Shown piece by piece: positions 7,133 through 8,650 of a stretch of DNA of 8,650 nt. The stretch covers positions 1 through 8,650 of the forward strand of contig RQOI01000154.1 of NCBI GenBank assembly GCA_003854995.1, written 5' to 3'. How positions within the stretch are numbered: position 1 is the stretch's first letter; each line of letters opens with the position of its first letter. The notes under the pieces are model-generated. The model was not told where the DNA came from. It did not search any database and saw only the letters and a program-made list of their open reading frames with translations. The translations under genes were made by a program, and so were the position numbers. The stretch comes from Candidatus Zhuqueibacterota bacterium. GTDB taxonomy: Bacteria; Zhuqueibacterota; Zhuqueibacteria; Residuimicrobiales; Krinioviventaceae.

Positions 7133-7559
7133 ATGACCGATCAGAACGGCGGCGATGACAAGCCCACACTCTCGAATTTCATTTCACGTCTCATGTTGAT
7201 CATCCTCAGCAATATAGTGCCCATCTATGGCGTCCTGCGCCTCGGCTGGGACAGCTTTAGTCTGGTTTTACTGTTTATCCTGGAAGGCGTGATGGTCCTC
7301 GTGATAGACGCTGATCATCGCCTTTTTCCGCTGCGTCGGACTCGTTCAGGAACTGCTGAGCACCGGCGCCACTCATGCCAGAGAGAGACAGCGGCTCGAT
7401 CTCGCCGGCGGCAGATGGTCCTTGCTTTTATTCTTCGCGGTGATGGCAGCGCCAATCATCGCCAAGGCTGGACCCAATCCTTTTGCTGGCCTGGTCGCAT
7501 TGGTGCTGCTGAAAATGGCCGGTGAGATCATCTTTACCTGGTTGTCGTGGAGGAAATGA
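7133..7559 (+). pseudogene. Frameshifted small integral membrane protein (possibly DUF6498-like)
   Basis: The first frame (ATG 7133) encodes a hydrophilic start and two membrane segments, including LILSNIVPIYGVLRLGWDSF-like hydrophobic sequence and LVLLFILEGVMVLVID, then turns into low-quality Arg/His-rich sequence near 7310. A second frame, open from 7308 after a TAG at 7305, continues as membrane protein: LIIAFFRCVGLVQELL, then WSLLLFFAVMAAPIIAKAG and LVALVLLKMAGEIIFTWLSW, ending at TGA 7557-7559. The two halves fit together as one protein of about 142 residues if one base were removed or two added around 7309-7311. The NIVPxxGxLxxGW opening and a C-terminal helix are reminiscent of DUF6498, but I hold that loosely. 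The ribosome binding site is weak. The break could be a real mutation, a programmed shift or a sequencing error. Confidence 0.7.
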
Positions 7560-7710
7560 AAAGCGCGTCGATACAACAGGCGATTTTGAATTTCATCTCA
7601 CCTCGCGGGTACTAACTCATGTAGAAACGGCAAAAGTGCGAGATGATCAGAATCTCTAATCTGCCACTTGTAGCTATTTGAAAAGAGAATCAAAACTTGG
7701 AAAGAAGAAA

Positions 7711-7866
7711 ATGTTGACAAAACGTGTGGTGCACATTACAATTTTCGCCCTGGGTTTGCTCCTTATCATTGCTGGAATTGCGACCGGTAAAACGGGCGCC
7801 GCGATCATCGGTCTCATCGTCGCGGCAGTGAATTTCTGGCAGATGAAAAAGAGCGATGCGAAATAG
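7711..7866 (+). CDS. Two-helix small membrane protein, 51 residues
   Basis: I chose the ATG at 7711 because purine-rich GGAAAGAAG (7699-7707) lies just upstream; an in-frame TTG at 7678 would add 11 charged residues with no ribosome binding site. The product has two hydrophobic helices (about 8-24 and 28-43) joined by a short ATGKTGA turn, a basic N-terminus (TKR) and a basic tail (KKSDAK), consistent with a helical hairpin with both ends in the cytoplasm. Small proteins of this type, with GLIVAAVNF in the second helix, are found in various bacteria without a known function. It is 37 bases before the methyltransferase gene and probably shares its transcript. G+C is low compared with the left of the window. 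Confidence 0.6.
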   Translation: MLTKRVVHITIFALGLLLIIAGIATGKTGAAIIGLIVAAVNFWQMKKSDAK

Positions 7867-7903
7867 CTGCCCAGCAAAAAGCGTACTATATCGGATACTG
7901 TAA

Positions 7904-8476
7904 ATGGCGACTCTAAAAATTGGCCTATGGAACGCGTGGCTGTTCATGAGCGTTTTCCTGCTGCAAATGATAGCCATGTTCGCGCTCAACGGACGCGCAG
8001 CGAAGAAAACGCACCTTCCCATCAAAATCAAACGCAAAAAAACTGAAAAATACAGCGAGTATATCGCCAATTTCGTATGGCTGATTGCGATGATCTATTC
8101 CATTTTTCTGCCCCTTAAATTTGCCAGCACCTGGTTTATCTTCGGATTTTCCCTTTTCATGATCGGATTGATCTTTTTAATCCTCGCGACAGTCGATTTC
8201 ATGACCACACCCGTGGACCAAGTGATCAGCAAAGGAATTTACCGAATTTCACGCCATCCCATGTATGTGGCCACCTTTTTCATCTGTACAGGAACAGGCA
8301 TGGCCGCCGGATCCTGGCTTTTCATCTTGTTGAGCTTTGTTCTGGCGATCTGCTTTTATCAACAAGCCCTCCTCGAAGAAAGATTCTGTCTTGAGATCTA
8401 TGCGGATGCATATAAAGAATATATGAGGACGACGCCAAGATTATTGGGATTGCCCAGGAAAATGAACTCCATTTGA
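7904..8476 (+). CDS. Isoprenylcysteine carboxyl methyltransferase-like integral membrane enzyme (ICMT/PEMT superfamily)
   Basis: This 190-residue protein has about five hydrophobic segments (roughly 10-29, 54-70, 76-97, 120-134 and 137-152) with a basic cytoplasmic loop (KIKRKKTEKY) between the first two. The conserved C-terminal SAM-binding signature of the family is present: GIYRISRHPMYVA (111-123, R117, H118, P119, Y121), then LLEER (E158, E159) and YADAYKEYMRTTPR (166-179). Members methylate lipids, small molecules or the carboxylate of lipidated cysteines using S-adenosylmethionine in the inner membrane. Bacteria lack the eukaryotic prenylated substrates, so the acceptor here is unknown. 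The ATG has only a weak ribosome binding site (GGA about nine bases upstream). It follows the small membrane protein gene and no terminator is apparent between them. Confidence 0.85.
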   Translation: MATLKIGLWNAWLFMSVFLLQMIAMFALNGRAAKKTHLPIKIKRKKTEKYSEYIANFVWLIAMIYSIFLPLKFASTWFIFGFSLFMIGLIFLILATVDFMTTPVDQVISKGIYRISRHPMYVATFFICTGTGMAAGSWLFILLSFVLAICFYQQALLEERFCLEIYADAYKEYMRTTPRLLGLPRKMNSI

Positions 8477-8488
8477 TTCTCATGGTAG

Positions 8489-8524
8489 TTTTGCCAGTTG
8501 GTACAATGTCAGTTACTGGTAAAA
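8489..8524. promoter_or_regulatory. 10-bp inverted repeat downstream of the methyltransferase gene
   Basis: TTTTGCCAGT (8489-8498) and ACTGGTAAAA (8515-8524) pair over ten positions with one G-T wobble, around a 16-base spacer, 12 bases after the stop codon. The right arm is followed by ATT-rich rather than T-run sequence, so it is not a classic intrinsic terminator on the + strand. A weak promoter-like pair, TTGGTA (8498-8503) and TAAAAT (8520-8525) with 16 bases between, overlaps the repeat, so an operator for a gene beyond the window is possible. Confidence 0.35.
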
Positions 8525-8540
8525 TTGAATAAAAAATCAA

Positions 8541-8580
8541 CACAAAACCACGAAAATACAAAAGATCACGAAGAAAAACT
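8541..8580. repeat. Degenerate CACGAA-type intergenic repeat
   Basis: Units of the form CCACGAAA, TACAAAAGA and TCACGAAGA recur at roughly 8-10-base spacing in an A-rich stretch. On the other strand they read as TTCGTG-type units. This kind of degenerate array is, from memory, frequent between genes of environmental bacteria. The remaining bases, 8581-8650, hold no gene I can support. Confidence 0.4.
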
Positions 8581-8650
8581 TTCGCGCTTGATTCCTCTGC
8601 AGCTTTGCTCGAGTGCACAAAATATTTGCTTTCGATTTTCACGTCAAATA

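Noticed and set aside
7634..7669. Stem-loop (AAGTG/CACTT outside, GAGAT/ATCTC inside) before the 51-residue gene
   Set aside because: The outer stem is interrupted by a long unpaired stretch and no T-run follows, so it is too weak to call a terminator or regulatory RNA.

Overview
The window looks like chromosomal DNA from a free-living, Gram-negative-type bacterium that I cannot place to genus. All eight supported genes lie on the + strand, most with purine-rich ribosome binding sites, and one product carries a Sec-type signal peptide fused to a peptidoglycan-peptidase domain. Base composition is not uniform: positions 61-120 are about 72% G+C, 7681-7740 about 33% and 8521-8580 about 25%. The left end therefore resembles a GC-rich core and the right end younger or transferred DNA. 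I see no rRNA, tRNA, CRISPR array, transposase or phage gene.

Layout. (1) 1-1202: the 3' part of a GMP-synthetase-like ATP pyrophosphatase gene, cut by the left edge, followed closely by a small VOC (glyoxalase-fold) gene; they probably form one transcription unit. (2) 1375-4282: a copper P1B-type ATPase with YHS and HMBD metal-binding modules in place of the usual HMA domain, then a cysteine-rich DUF3795-like protein 52 bases later. (3) 4374-5882: a phytoene-desaturase-like FAD oxidoreductase that appears to start at TTG, preceded by a small array of degenerate 7-base repeats. (4) 6081-7055: an exported M15-type peptidase with an EF-hand/dockerin-like calcium loop in its catalytic domain. 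(5) 7133-7559: a small membrane-protein gene broken by a frameshift. (6) 7711-8476: a 51-residue two-helix membrane protein and an isoprenylcysteine-methyltransferase-like integral membrane enzyme. (7) 8477-8650: an AT-rich tail with a 10-bp inverted repeat and CACGAA-type degenerate repeats.

How the genes work together. The clearest link is copper: the ATPase would export Cu(I), and the cysteine-rich neighbour may bind metal, though that is inference. The GMPS-like/VOC pair may be a second functional unit on an unknown substrate. The remaining genes look like an accessory mix of redox, envelope and membrane functions with no obvious common pathway. I do not see a convincing large undescribed system. 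The best leads are the divergent GMPS-like enzyme and its VOC partner, the calcium loop inside the peptidase, the frameshifted membrane gene, and the metal-ATPase/DUF3795 pairing.
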